DNA of 43,580 bases from Elainella sp. Prado103 (lineage in GTDB: Bacteria > Cyanobacteriota > Cyanobacteriia > Elainellales > Elainellaceae), in the NCBI GenBank assembly GCA_025454395.1, contig JALOOM010000033.1:1-43580 (forward strand), written 5' to 3'. The notes beneath the pieces were generated by a model. The model was not told the DNA's origin, made no database searches, and saw only the letters and a program-made list of their open reading frames with translations. Below, piece by piece: positions 17,386 to 25,126 of this stretch. The position numbers and the translations under genes were made by a program. Each line of letters opens with the position of its first letter. Within the stretch, counting starts at the first letter, position 1.

Positions 17386-17505
17386 CTGGATTCTCGCCTA
17401 AATCCTGAGCTGAATTCCGAACTAGATCTCTAGCTAGATTCCTGGCTAGATTCCTGGCTGAAATCCGAACTGAAATCTGAACTGAAATCTGAACTGAAAT
17501 CTGAA
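17386..17505. repeat. Degenerate 12-bp tandem array, about 10 units, graded divergence
   Basis: Reading in steps of 12 from 17386 gives ten units, nearly all beginning CTRRAT or CTGAAA. The distal units are diverged. Two central ones are identical (CTAGATTCCTGG at 17434 and 17446) and the last three are identical (CTGAAATCTGAA at 17470, 17482, 17494). The array ends 12 bp before the MFS start codon. Confidence 0.75.
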
Positions 17506-17517
17506 CCTGAATTTGGC

Positions 17518-18738
17518 ATGGCAACGACAAAAGACCAATCAAAACTTTGGGTATTACTTGCAGCCGGTTCTTTAGCCGTGATGCCAGGAGCCGTGATTAT
17601 TCCGGTGTTGGGAGACATCAAAACGCAGCTTTTGAATGACAGCTTACAGCAGGCCAGTTGGCTAGCCAGTGCTCATTATTCAATGACCGCTCTGTTTAGT
17701 CCGCTGTTGGGCTTTTTAGCGAATCGAATTGGCTGGGTGCGAGTATTGGTCATGTCACTCGTGCTCTTTGCGGTTTTTGGAATTGCAGGCACTTGGGCAA
17801 CGAGCTTTTTACCCATGCTCATCTCTCGCTTGCTTTTAGGAGCAGCAACGGGTGGAATTGCGGCTGCCAGTTTGGGAATTTTGGCTCAAATGTATGATCA
17901 AGCGGCCGATCGCTCCCATGCCATTGCTCTAGCATCCAGCGCCATTTCCCTCTCCAATATTGTGTTTCCCCTACTGGCAGGTATTTTAGGAGCCGATCGC
18001 TGGCAGGTGGCCTTTTATCTGTATGGCATTAGTATTCCGATCGCCATTGCGGCGGTGATGTTGTTTCCTAAACAAGCAGGCTCAACGGCGGCTGGGTTGG
18101 ATCGAGTCGCCGCTAAACCCGTTTTGGTAGCCATGAGCCATCCAACGGTATTGCGATTTTTCCTGACCCTGTTACTGACCTCTGCCACTGCTTTGGCCAC
18201 AGTCACAAACCTATCGATCTACTTAAGAAATGCGCCAATTAGTGCGGCCACTCCCATCATTGGCTTGATTTTAGCTTCCCAGGCGATCGGGTCAGCCGCC
18301 ATTTCGGCCTTTAGTTTGAAAGGCCTGACTCGCCGATTTGGAGCCGTGCTATCGATCGGGATTGGGTTAGGTTTGATGGCTTTCTCCTTAGTAGCGATCC
18401 CAAATCTGCAACAAGTTTCACTGTTGTTACCTGTGGCGATGTTGTTTGGCATCGGACTGGGGATTGTCATTCCAAGCCATTATGCCGCCCTCGCTAATGT
18501 CACCGCCCCTGAACTACAAGCGATCGTCCTGGCCGTGGGCACCGGCATGACCTTTTTAGGGCAATTTCTCTCGCCAGGGCTGTTTGGCTTCGTGCTACGG
18601 GCCCTCCCCACCCCCTGGTCAGAACAACCCATGACCGTTTTCTACCTCGCTGCGGGGTTAGTGTTGAGCATGGGATTTTTGCTGGTGGCTAGCTCCCGCC
18701 ACCTGATTCAAGCGGAACTGGCAGGTCGCTCCCAGTAG
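17518..18738 (+). CDS. Major facilitator superfamily transporter
   Basis: Plasma-membrane protein of 406 aa with about twelve hydrophobic segments and the usual cytoplasmic loop near the middle (about residues 185-200, FPKQAGSTAAGLDR). The loop between helices 2 and 3 has the MFS-A-like pattern GFLANRIGWVRVLVMS. An acidic residue (Asp32 in VLGDIKTQL) lies in the first periplasmic region, common in proton-driven drug or metabolite exporters. The substrate cannot be inferred. The ATG at 17518 follows immediately after a 12-bp tandem array with no good Shine-Dalgarno. It is convergent with the GH3-type gene downstream. Confidence 0.85.
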   Translation: MATTKDQSKLWVLLAAGSLAVMPGAVIIPVLGDIKTQLLNDSLQQASWLASAHYSMTALFSPLLGFLANRIGWVRVLVMSLVLFAVFGIAGTWATSFLPMLISRLLLGAATGGIAAASLGILAQMYDQAADRSHAIALASSAISLSNIVFPLLAGILGADRWQVAFYLYGISIPIAIAAVMLFPKQAGSTAAGLDRVAAKPVLVAMSHPTVLRFFLTLLLTSATALATVTNLSIYLRNAPISAATPIIGLILASQAIGSAAISAFSLKGLTRRFGAVLSIGIGLGLMAFSLVAIPNLQQVSLLLPVAMLFGIGLGIVIPSHYAALANVTAPELQAIVLAVGTGMTFLGQFLSPGLFGFVLRALPTPWSEQPMTVFYLAAGLVLSMGFLLVASSRHLIQAELAGRSQ

Positions 18739-18791
18739 TTTCATCTCAGACGCTTCAAGTAGTCACTTGCAAGCAGCCCCACTCACGAAAC

Positions 18792-20525
18792 CTAACGCAG
18801 AATGGCATCGATCGGGGCATCCAGGGGCAAATCGGACGGTAACCGAAACTCTTGTAACACTTCCAGGTCTCGCAAAAACTGCCGATCCTCAGTCAGGTGA
18901 GGAATTTTGAGTTGAGAATCGGAGGTGCCGCGCTGGAGTTGGCGTTGCCGCACAATCCCAAAACTGCCAGGAGCCAACCAGCGTAAGCGCGGCGGTGGGA
19001 CTTGACTCTGACGCACAAGGCGATATTGGTCGTTGAATTCTCCTAACCAATAGTCAAACTGTTCTAAAAAGCGTTGTGGATCGCTGAGGGTTTGACCTTC
19101 GGCTAGCTCAATATTGACCAGATAGTGAGCCGGAAATTCCTGTGCAGACAGGGTGACACAAAAATCATCCAGGGCAATGCCAAACTCCTGCTGTAACACC
19201 TGCATCGTCTGAGTCAGGTGATATTCGGTTGTTTTCTCCGTGGTTGAAGAGAGCAATCCACCGCGACGATGCCGGAAAACGATAATTGGTGTATTTTCGT
19301 AAAAGCCTAATACTTCCACCACATCGCCAATATCATAACGGTAAAAGCCGCTATAGCTCGTCAGCAGAATCCGGTAAAATTCACCGGGCTGCACCTCAGT
19401 GGGCAGCAGGGTTTGGGGCTGTTCCACCTCCCACTGATCTTGAGGCACAAATTCGTAGAAGCCGCTTTCGATCGCCAAAATGCAGCCTTCTGTATTGAGG
19501 TCATAGTAAACCCCAAAGTTAGCTTCTGCGGTGCCATACACTCCGCCAAACACAGGGGTATCACCTAAGTATTCTGGAAACCGCTCCAGATAAAACTGGG
19601 AAGTTCCCCCCATAGCGGTGCCAATCATTGACAGGTTACTCCAGGCTAATCGAGGAGTCAGTCGTCCCTCCCGCTCCAGAATCTGCCGCAATTCGGTGGC
19701 TCGTTGGGGATTCGCCCGCCAGCCTCGCTCTAAGGTTTGTCGGAGCGCTGGCTCGATCGTCAACCAATCCGCGATCGTCCCTGCGGCAATATCCTGAATC
19801 AGATCGGCGGCAAACTTTTCCAGACATTGACAGACCTTTAGAACCAGCATTGGAAAGTTAGAGGTGATGCCACGGGTCGCCGGATTGGTGAGGGCAAACA
19901 GCAGACAAACATAGTGGCGGCTGATCGTATCTGCCACTTCCATCGCCTCTAGCGGTTGGGCAAAACCATGGCGGCAGAGGAGGCGATTCATCCGAAAGCT
20001 GCCTGCGGTAACGGGCCCATATTCCACGCCAGCCGCCGTGCGCCCTTGCAACCGAATCGAGTTAGCCGACATCAGCTTGCCGAACTCCAGTTTGCGTCCG
20101 ATTTTCCGGGAATGTTCCGGTACCGCATCCAGGAAAAACCCCAAAGCGGCTGCATTGGCTTTGCCTAAAGAGCGTTTGAAACGGTGGGTCACAGGTACCA
20201 TTTTCTGTTTGCCGGTGGTACCGCTGGTCAAATTGATGTAAATCACTGGGTCAGCCGTCAACACATTGGGTTCTGCCTGTGCAACCCGATCGGTATAGGG
20301 CTCATAGTTAGAGTAGGGCAAAATCGGCACCCGCTCCCGAAACTGGTCGATCGTTTGAATCTCCCCTAACCCGAACAGTCTTCCCAGCGCTGTATCCTGC
20401 TGTACCTGAAGCAACTGCTGCAAAAACTCAGACTGCGTCCGCATGGGATCGTGGGTTTTGCGGATGAAATTGTCTTTTGCGTAAATTGCGTAGGTTTTTG
20501 CGATCGCCAGTACTGGGTTTGCCAT
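18792..20525 (-). CDS. GH3-type acyl-acid-amido synthetase family protein
   Basis: Member of the GH3 branch of adenylate-forming enzymes (577 aa). In plants these join carboxylic acids to amino acids; bacterial substrates are mostly unknown. Visible landmarks are the ATP-binding loop INLTSGTTGKQKMVPVT at about residues 96-112, the RVPILPYSNYEPYTDRV segment before it, FGGVYGTAEANFGVYYDL in the middle and YSGFYRYDIGDVVEVLGFY before the C-terminal lid domain, which has FRHRRGGLLSSTTEKTTEYH. No signal or membrane segment. It is divergent from the Rieske gene across an 847-bp repeat-rich spacer. Confidence 0.88.
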   Translation of the reverse strand: MANPVLAIAKTYAIYAKDNFIRKTHDPMRTQSEFLQQLLQVQQDTALGRLFGLGEIQTIDQFRERVPILPYSNYEPYTDRVAQAEPNVLTADPVIYINLTSGTTGKQKMVPVTHRFKRSLGKANAAALGFFLDAVPEHSRKIGRKLEFGKLMSANSIRLQGRTAAGVEYGPVTAGSFRMNRLLCRHGFAQPLEAMEVADTISRHYVCLLFALTNPATRGITSNFPMLVLKVCQCLEKFAADLIQDIAAGTIADWLTIEPALRQTLERGWRANPQRATELRQILEREGRLTPRLAWSNLSMIGTAMGGTSQFYLERFPEYLGDTPVFGGVYGTAEANFGVYYDLNTEGCILAIESGFYEFVPQDQWEVEQPQTLLPTEVQPGEFYRILLTSYSGFYRYDIGDVVEVLGFYENTPIIVFRHRRGGLLSSTTEKTTEYHLTQTMQVLQQEFGIALDDFCVTLSAQEFPAHYLVNIELAEGQTLSDPQRFLEQFDYWLGEFNDQYRLVRQSQVPPPRLRWLAPGSFGIVRQRQLQRGTSDSQLKIPHLTEDRQFLRDLEVLQEFRLPSDLPLDAPIDAILR

Positions 20526-20649
20526 AAAAGTTGTTAACCGTAGAAATTTAAGTCAATCAGGGATGCAAGCAAGGAGATTTAAGCAGAGAGGTTTAAGCAA
20601 AGGGATTCCAGCCAATATTGCTGTCACACTCGATCCCCAGCAACCTTCG

Positions 20650-20713
20650 ATGCAGAAAACTAATAATGCAGAAAACTGAACAATGCAGAAAACTGAATAA
20701 TGCAGAAAACTGA
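20650..20713. repeat. About 17-bp tandem array, 4 copies
   Basis: The unit ATGCAGAAAACTGAAYA begins at 20650, 20666, 20683 and 20700; the first step is 16 bp and the others 17. Confidence 0.88.
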
Positions 20714-20765
20714 CTCATGCCAAAGAGTTACCATTCCCGCGATTCCACCCTTCTGTAAGGATAGT

Positions 20766-20825
20766 TTGAAGGAGCATAGCTTGAAGGAGCATAGTCTGGA
20801 GGAGCCAAGTCTGAAGGAGCAAGGG
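20766..20825. repeat. 15-bp tandem array, 4 copies
   Basis: The unit TTGAAGGAGCATAGC begins at 20766, 20781, 20796 and 20811 with increasing substitutions in the later copies. Confidence 0.85.
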
Positions 20826-21372
20826 ATTATCAGTCAAAACCCGATGATCCCGAAAGACAATTGGGCGGACAGAGCCGGGGATAGACCACTTGAGAGAAAG
20901 TAGATCAGGAGGAGAATAATCATACAGCCTTGACCTGACGCTTTTCAGCCCAGTTAGTTGCACTTGATCTCGCGACCAACTGCTGCTCGACACCTCGGAT
21001 GACACCGATTCCGCGCAAAAGGTACCCATTCTAATCACCAGCAGGGAGAGAGCCAGCCAGGTTAAGCGAAGCAAAGTTGTAAAATCGCTAATGACAATCA
21101 GGAAGATTTATCTAATTTCTTTACAATTGTTTATCATATTGTCACTTGTTGTATGGCTTTACGGCTCGGAACAAAACCGGCTCAAAACTTTTCCAACTTC
21201 TTAAGTCCCATGCAGTCTCAAGTGAAGGGAGCTAGTCAGTGAAGTAATCCAGTAGAGTAAACCATGAGGTGATGTTTTGCGATCAGAGTCTTGCCAAGGC
21301 TGATTAGCAACCTTACGGCCGAACACAAATTTCGTTGAGAATTGATTCAGGTAAACAGCAGGTGACGAGTCC

Positions 21373-22533
21373 ATGGAACTGTCTACGACCTTAGTGGAGC
21401 AAACCATCCAAAACCGGGTGCGAGAGATTGGTATTAATCCCAATTATTGGTATCCGGTGGCTTGGGCGGATCAACTACAGACTGGACAGGTCATGCCGAT
21501 CACCATCTGGCAGCAATCGATCGCCCTCTACCGCGATGAGCAGGGGCAGGTTCATGCCTTAGAAAATGCCTGTCCGCACAAAGGGGTGGAACTGCACAAG
21601 GGGGAAGTCAAGGCCGATCGACTAGTTTGCCCTTATCACGGTTGGGAGTTTAATCCAAACGGCGAATGTGTCAGAATTCCCTATTTTCCCCCGCAACAAA
21701 AACTGCCTTGCGCCCAAGCTCGCAGCTATCCAGCCGATGAAAAATATGGCATTCTCTGGGTTTTTCCGGGCGATCCGGATCTGGCAACCGCAGGTCAGAT
21801 TCCAGAGGTACCAGAGTATAGCGATCCAGGATGCTTGATGATCCCGATTACAGGGCGATTCAAATCGCATTTTTCGATCAGCAACGAAAATACCATGGAT
21901 GTGTTTCATGGCTTTTTACACAAAAACTTGCAGGGCTGGTTCGATCCGGTTTTGTTGAAGCTGAAGCAGTCTGATTCCAGCGTTGAAGCCGAGTACCGGG
22001 TTTCCTATCGCGGCGTTTTAACTAAATTTTTAGGGCTCAGCACCCAGGATGGCGTGACAACTCGCACGGTTTCCATTCACTACCAATACCCCCACTACCA
22101 CAGCACGATGGAAGGGGTTTCTTCTCTCTATCTGATGCGATTACCAGTGAGTGCTCAAGAAACCCGCTCTTTCAGTCTCCTATTTTTGCCTCAGGTGCGA
22201 CTGCCAAAGCAACTTCTGCAAATCATTAAACCCATCCTGATGCCGATCGTCCGGAAACTCCTGTTCATGCCCTTTTTGGAACAGGATGTGGAAATGATGG
22301 AAAGTGAACAGCAAACCTTTTCACGTAATCCGCAGCGGCGATACGTAGAGGTAAATCCAGCAATTTTGGCACTTCAACGGGTGCTGATCCGGCAATATGA
22401 ACAATTTGTGCAACAATCTAGTCAACTGGAGCAAAAGACTGATCGGTCTGATCGGTTCAAGCCGCGTGAATCTGCCCAAGCTCTTGAGGTTTTAGCCACC
22501 TCAGAGCAAACACTGGGCGGCTCTGGGCGGTGA
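21373..22533 (+). CDS. Rieske [2Fe-2S] non-heme iron oxygenase, alpha subunit type
   Basis: Oxygenase of 386 aa that should accept electrons through a Rieske cluster and insert oxygen at a mononuclear iron. Cluster ligands are Cys67-x-His69 (CPHKG) and Cys86-xx-His89 (CPYHGW), with the usual 16-residue gap. The probable catalytic iron site is Asp176, His179 and His183 in ENTMDVFHGFLH; the two histidines are separated by three residues, whereas four is more usual. The C-terminal half lacks obvious sequence identity to well-known ring hydroxylases and is nearest in style to pheophorbide a oxygenase/Tic55-like proteins. No ferredoxin or reductase gene is adjacent. The AONS-family gene follows 229 bp later. 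Confidence 0.88.
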   Translation: MELSTTLVEQTIQNRVREIGINPNYWYPVAWADQLQTGQVMPITIWQQSIALYRDEQGQVHALENACPHKGVELHKGEVKADRLVCPYHGWEFNPNGECVRIPYFPPQQKLPCAQARSYPADEKYGILWVFPGDPDLATAGQIPEVPEYSDPGCLMIPITGRFKSHFSISNENTMDVFHGFLHKNLQGWFDPVLLKLKQSDSSVEAEYRVSYRGVLTKFLGLSTQDGVTTRTVSIHYQYPHYHSTMEGVSSLYLMRLPVSAQETRSFSLLFLPQVRLPKQLLQIIKPILMPIVRKLLFMPFLEQDVEMMESEQQTFSRNPQRRYVEVNPAILALQRVLIRQYEQFVQQSSQLEQKTDRSDRFKPRESAQALEVLATSEQTLGGSGR

Positions 22534-22572
22534 ATGTGACTGTAGGGTAACTGTACCAGTCTATGATTTACC

Positions 22573-22607
22573 ATTTATCAAGTCATGGCAAAGTGATAAA
22601 TATTTTT
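22573..22607 (+). terminator. Possible AT-rich terminator after the Rieske gene
   Basis: Arms ATTTATCA (22573-22580) and TGATAAAT (22594-22601) pair perfectly across a 13-nt loop and are followed by a run of six T. The stem is AT-rich and weak, so it could instead be an operator upstream of the next gene. Confidence 0.35.
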
Positions 22608-22762
22608 TGTCTATGCCGTGTTAATGCCAAAGGTCGCTAGGAGGTGGAGTGGATGTCGAGACCGCTGGCAGCGCCCCGTTTAATCAGGTGCTTTGACCTG
22701 GAGTCTATCTTCTGAAACTAGCGGCAATTAGCGACCAAACCAAGGTGAGGGGAGTTTGAACT

Positions 22763-24049
22763 GTGCAAGTTGTTAAAGAATATGTTCAACGCTGGTATGA
22801 AAGCGGGCTTGACCCAGACGAATACATTTGTCACGGCAAAAAGCAAGGCAATTTCGTCGAGATCGAAGAAGCAAAAACGGGTCTGCGGCGAACCGTTCTC
22901 ACTTTCTGCACCAACGATGTGCTAGGGCTAACGCAAAGTAAAGCGGTACAGCAGGCTGCCATCAATGCCATTTTGGATTACGGGACATCCAACAGTTCAA
23001 CATCCGTATTAAGTGGGCGCATTGACCTGCACCGTCAGCTCGAAGATGAGATCTCTGCTTTTAAGCATCTCAACCACACGCAGCTCTTCTTGAATGCCTG
23101 GATGGCCATGCAGGCCCTGATGGATGCGTTTTGCCACCTGGCGATCCCAGTGCCTGGCTTTCAACATACCCGCGAAACACTAATCCTGACCGATGTTTTG
23201 AACCACGGCTGCATCGTCTCAGCGATTGCCAATTCAGGAACCCGATCGGGCAAACTATTTGGGCATAGTCCACGGGTGCGGGTACGGGCCTACCGTCACT
23301 GCGACATGGAAGACTTGGCCCGTAAGCTTCAGCGCTATGCCCGCCCAGGCGATCGGATCATGGTTGTCTCAGATGCGGTCTTTTCAATGGATGGCGATCT
23401 GGCTCCCCTACCGGAGATGATTGATATTCTGGCTAATAATTACGAAGGCAGCGTCTTAGTGATGGATGAGGCCCATGCCACCGGGGCAATCGGAGCAACA
23501 GGGCGCGGCATTTATGAGCATTTTGGCATTTTGCCGCAAGATGTGATCGAACGCGGGGTTATACCGCTGATCATGACCACATTCTCCAAGTTTGGAGCAT
23601 CGGTGGGCGCTGCCATTAGCACTCATGTGGCTGAGCTGAAGCCGTTATTGGATGTATCTCCGACCTCGATCGGCACCTGTTCACTGGCTCCCCCGTTAAC
23701 TGCGGCCGCGTTAGAAAGTATTCGACAAGTGCGGCAACATCCAGAAATTGTGCAACGCTTACAGGAAAATACGCGCTATATGCGGTCTCGCCTGATTGAG
23801 CACGACTTCGAGGCGATCGGGGAAACCAATGTCGTACCCGTCATCCTCCCCAATGATGTCAACCCGAAGCATTTCGCACGCCAGTTGATCAGCGAGCATG
23901 GGATCTGGGTTTCGCCCATCTGGTTTATTGCCAAACCCCGGCTCCGGCTCACAGCCAATGCCCTGCATACCAAAGAAGAGATCGATCGAATGATATCAGC
24001 CATGACCGCAGTACGGGAAGCCACCTATAAGACCACGATCAGTGCTTGA
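22763..24049 (+). CDS. AONS/KBL-family PLP-dependent acyl-CoA:amino acid condensing enzyme
   Basis: Alpha-oxoamine synthase family protein of 428 aa. The family includes BioF, serine palmitoyltransferase, KBL and ALA synthase, which condense an amino acid with an acyl thioester. Landmarks are FCTNDVLGL, YGTSNSSTSVLSGRIDLHRQLE, DVLNHGCIVSAI, VVSDAVFSMDGDLAPLPEM, VMDEAHATGAIG (PLP-binding Asp and His) and TTFSKFGASVG with the Schiff-base Lys276. The usual GYxAN motif is replaced by FLNAWMAMQALMDAFC, so this is a divergent subgroup and probably not the housekeeping BioF. The start is GTG at 22763 with a strong GAGGGGAG ribosome site eight bases upstream. The substrate is unknown. Confidence 0.85.
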   Translation: MQVVKEYVQRWYESGLDPDEYICHGKKQGNFVEIEEAKTGLRRTVLTFCTNDVLGLTQSKAVQQAAINAILDYGTSNSSTSVLSGRIDLHRQLEDEISAFKHLNHTQLFLNAWMAMQALMDAFCHLAIPVPGFQHTRETLILTDVLNHGCIVSAIANSGTRSGKLFGHSPRVRVRAYRHCDMEDLARKLQRYARPGDRIMVVSDAVFSMDGDLAPLPEMIDILANNYEGSVLVMDEAHATGAIGATGRGIYEHFGILPQDVIERGVIPLIMTTFSKFGASVGAAISTHVAELKPLLDVSPTSIGTCSLAPPLTAAALESIRQVRQHPEIVQRLQENTRYMRSRLIEHDFEAIGETNVVPVILPNDVNPKHFARQLISEHGIWVSPIWFIAKPRLRLTANALHTKEEIDRMISAMTAVREATYKTTISA

Positions 24050-24078
24050 TCCAATGGGCTTCAGCCTGCTAATTGGAT
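24049..24078. terminator. Possible bidirectional hairpin between convergent genes
   Basis: Arms ATCCAAT (24049-24055) and ATTGGAT (24072-24078) enclose a nested GGCT-TC-AGCC stem. It overlaps the stop of the AONS-family gene and faces the convergent hisA end. No T-run follows on either side. Confidence 0.35.
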
Positions 24079-24151
24079 GAGATGTCCCAGATTGGAAAGA
24101 GTGGTTTAAGCGAGGAGAGGGAGCGATCCTTCTCCTTTCTGGTTCGTAATC

Positions 24152-24925
24152 TTAAGCGAAGGCAGAAGATCCTAAATCAGGAGGCACATCTTGCCAGCGG
24201 CCATTCCCCACCGCTCGGATGGCTTCCCGCAACGAGAGATCCCCCGTGTAAAGAGCCCGACCTACGATCGCCCCACTCACTCCCAGGGACTCTAGCGGCA
24301 GCAAGTTGAGTAGATCGGTCACCGAACTGACCCCCCCAGAAGCAATGACTGGGATAGAAATTGCCTGGGCTAATTCTCGCAATGCCTCGCGATTCGGACC
24401 TTGCAGGGTTCCATCACGATAAATATCGGTATAGATGATCGCAGCTACGCCAAACTGAGACATTTGTTGCGCTAGAGGTACCGCTTCCACCGCCGAAGTT
24501 TCCAGCCAGCCCCGCGTCGCCACCTTGCCGTTACGCGCATCGATCCCGACAACAATCTGCTGGGGAAATCCCTCACATAACTGAGCTACCAGATCGGGTT
24601 GTTCAACGGCTACCGTGCCTAAAATAATGCGCTGCACCCCCAATCCCAGTAAGCCTGCCACACTCGATCGATCGCGCAAGCCCCCGCCCACCTGTACCGG
24701 GACATCGACTGCTCGCACGATTGCCTCGATCGCTTGCTGATTGACCGGATGGCCAGCCTTAGCACCATCCAAATCCACCAGATGGAGCCTTGTTGCACCT
24801 TGTTCTACCCACTGCCGCGCCACAGCAACCGGATTTTCGTCAAAAACCTCCGATCGGGCATAGTCGCCTTGATATAACCGTACACAGCGCCCTTCTAATA
24901 GATCGATCGCTGGAATCACTTCCAT
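24152..24925 (-). CDS. hisA: 1-(5-phosphoribosyl)-5-[(5-phosphoribosylamino)methylideneamino]imidazole-4-carboxamide isomerase (HisA)
   Basis: Cytoplasmic TIM-barrel isomerase of histidine biosynthesis (ProFAR isomerase). The start [17 protein letters not shown] carries the catalytic Asp8, and the second catalytic Asp is in [13 protein letters not shown]. Phosphate-binding motifs VQVGGGLRD and VIASGGVSS are both present, and the GAIVGRALY block ends the barrel. The length (258 aa) is normal. The ATG at 24925 matches family N-termini; an ATG two codons upstream (24931) is also possible. No other his gene is nearby, as is usual in cyanobacteria, where his genes are scattered. Confidence 0.95.
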   Translation of the reverse strand: MEVIPAIDLLEGRCVRLYQGDYARSEVFDENPVAVARQWVEQGATRLHLVDLDGAKAGHPVNQQAIEAIVRAVDVPVQVGGGLRDRSSVAGLLGLGVQRIILGTVAVEQPDLVAQLCEGFPQQIVVGIDARNGKVATRGWLETSAVEAVPLAQQMSQFGVAAIIYTDIYRDGTLQGPNREALRELAQAISIPVIASGGVSSVTDLLNLLPLESLGVSGAIVGRALYTGDLSLREAIRAVGNGRWQDVPPDLGSSAFA

Positions 24926-25126
24926 GGTCACCTTGCCCCTCCCGACACAAATCAGAGTTGATTCTATCGCCTATCTGGAGCCCTGGAGCATCTCACATAC
25001 TGGAGCCAACTCTAAAATCAATCTGCATCTCCTAGGCAACTGCCCCAGACTTCGCCTACGCTCTAAAGAAAGCCTTTGCCCCAGGGGACTCTCCTTACCC
25101 TCCGGTCTTTATCCTTCATTTTTGCT

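Larger units (their letters stand above)
17223..17517. other. Spacer composed largely of 12-bp tandem arrays
   Basis: This 295-bp gap between the JmjC-type gene and the MFS transporter contains three successive arrays, each with a 12-bp period but different units (17255-17290, 17333-17373, 17386-17505). Together they cover about two thirds of the spacer. No promoter is recognisable among them. Confidence 0.75.
20526..21372. other. Long divergent spacer with two tandem arrays
   Basis: This 847-bp gap between the GH3-type gene (minus) and the Rieske gene (plus) contains a 17-bp array (20650-20713) and a 15-bp array (20766-20825). A short imperfect duplication of TTTAAGCA lies near 20578-20605, and there is an AT-rich stretch at 21090-21150 that may hold a promoter. 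A 119-codon minus-strand frame (20715-21074) has a signal-like N-terminus but is otherwise unconvincing. No RNA gene is recognised. Confidence 0.55.

Noticed and set aside
17255-17505. CRISPR-like appearance of repeated units upstream of the MFS gene
   Set aside because: Units are contiguous with no unique spacers, far too short (12 bp), and no cas gene is present.
17430-17621. 63-codon minus-strand frame with DFSS repeats
   Set aside because: It is the 12-bp array read on the opposite strand plus antisense of the MFS start.
20715-21074. 119-codon minus-strand frame with a signal-peptide-like start (MLRLTWLALSLLVIRMG) and LLQ repeats
   Set aside because: The repeat part is just the 15-bp array read in frame, there is no clear ribosome site, and composition outside the first 20 residues is not protein-like. 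It remains a weak possibility.
22763-24049. Calling the AONS-family gene bioF
   Set aside because: Key family blocks differ and no biotin gene is nearby; substrate identity is not supported.
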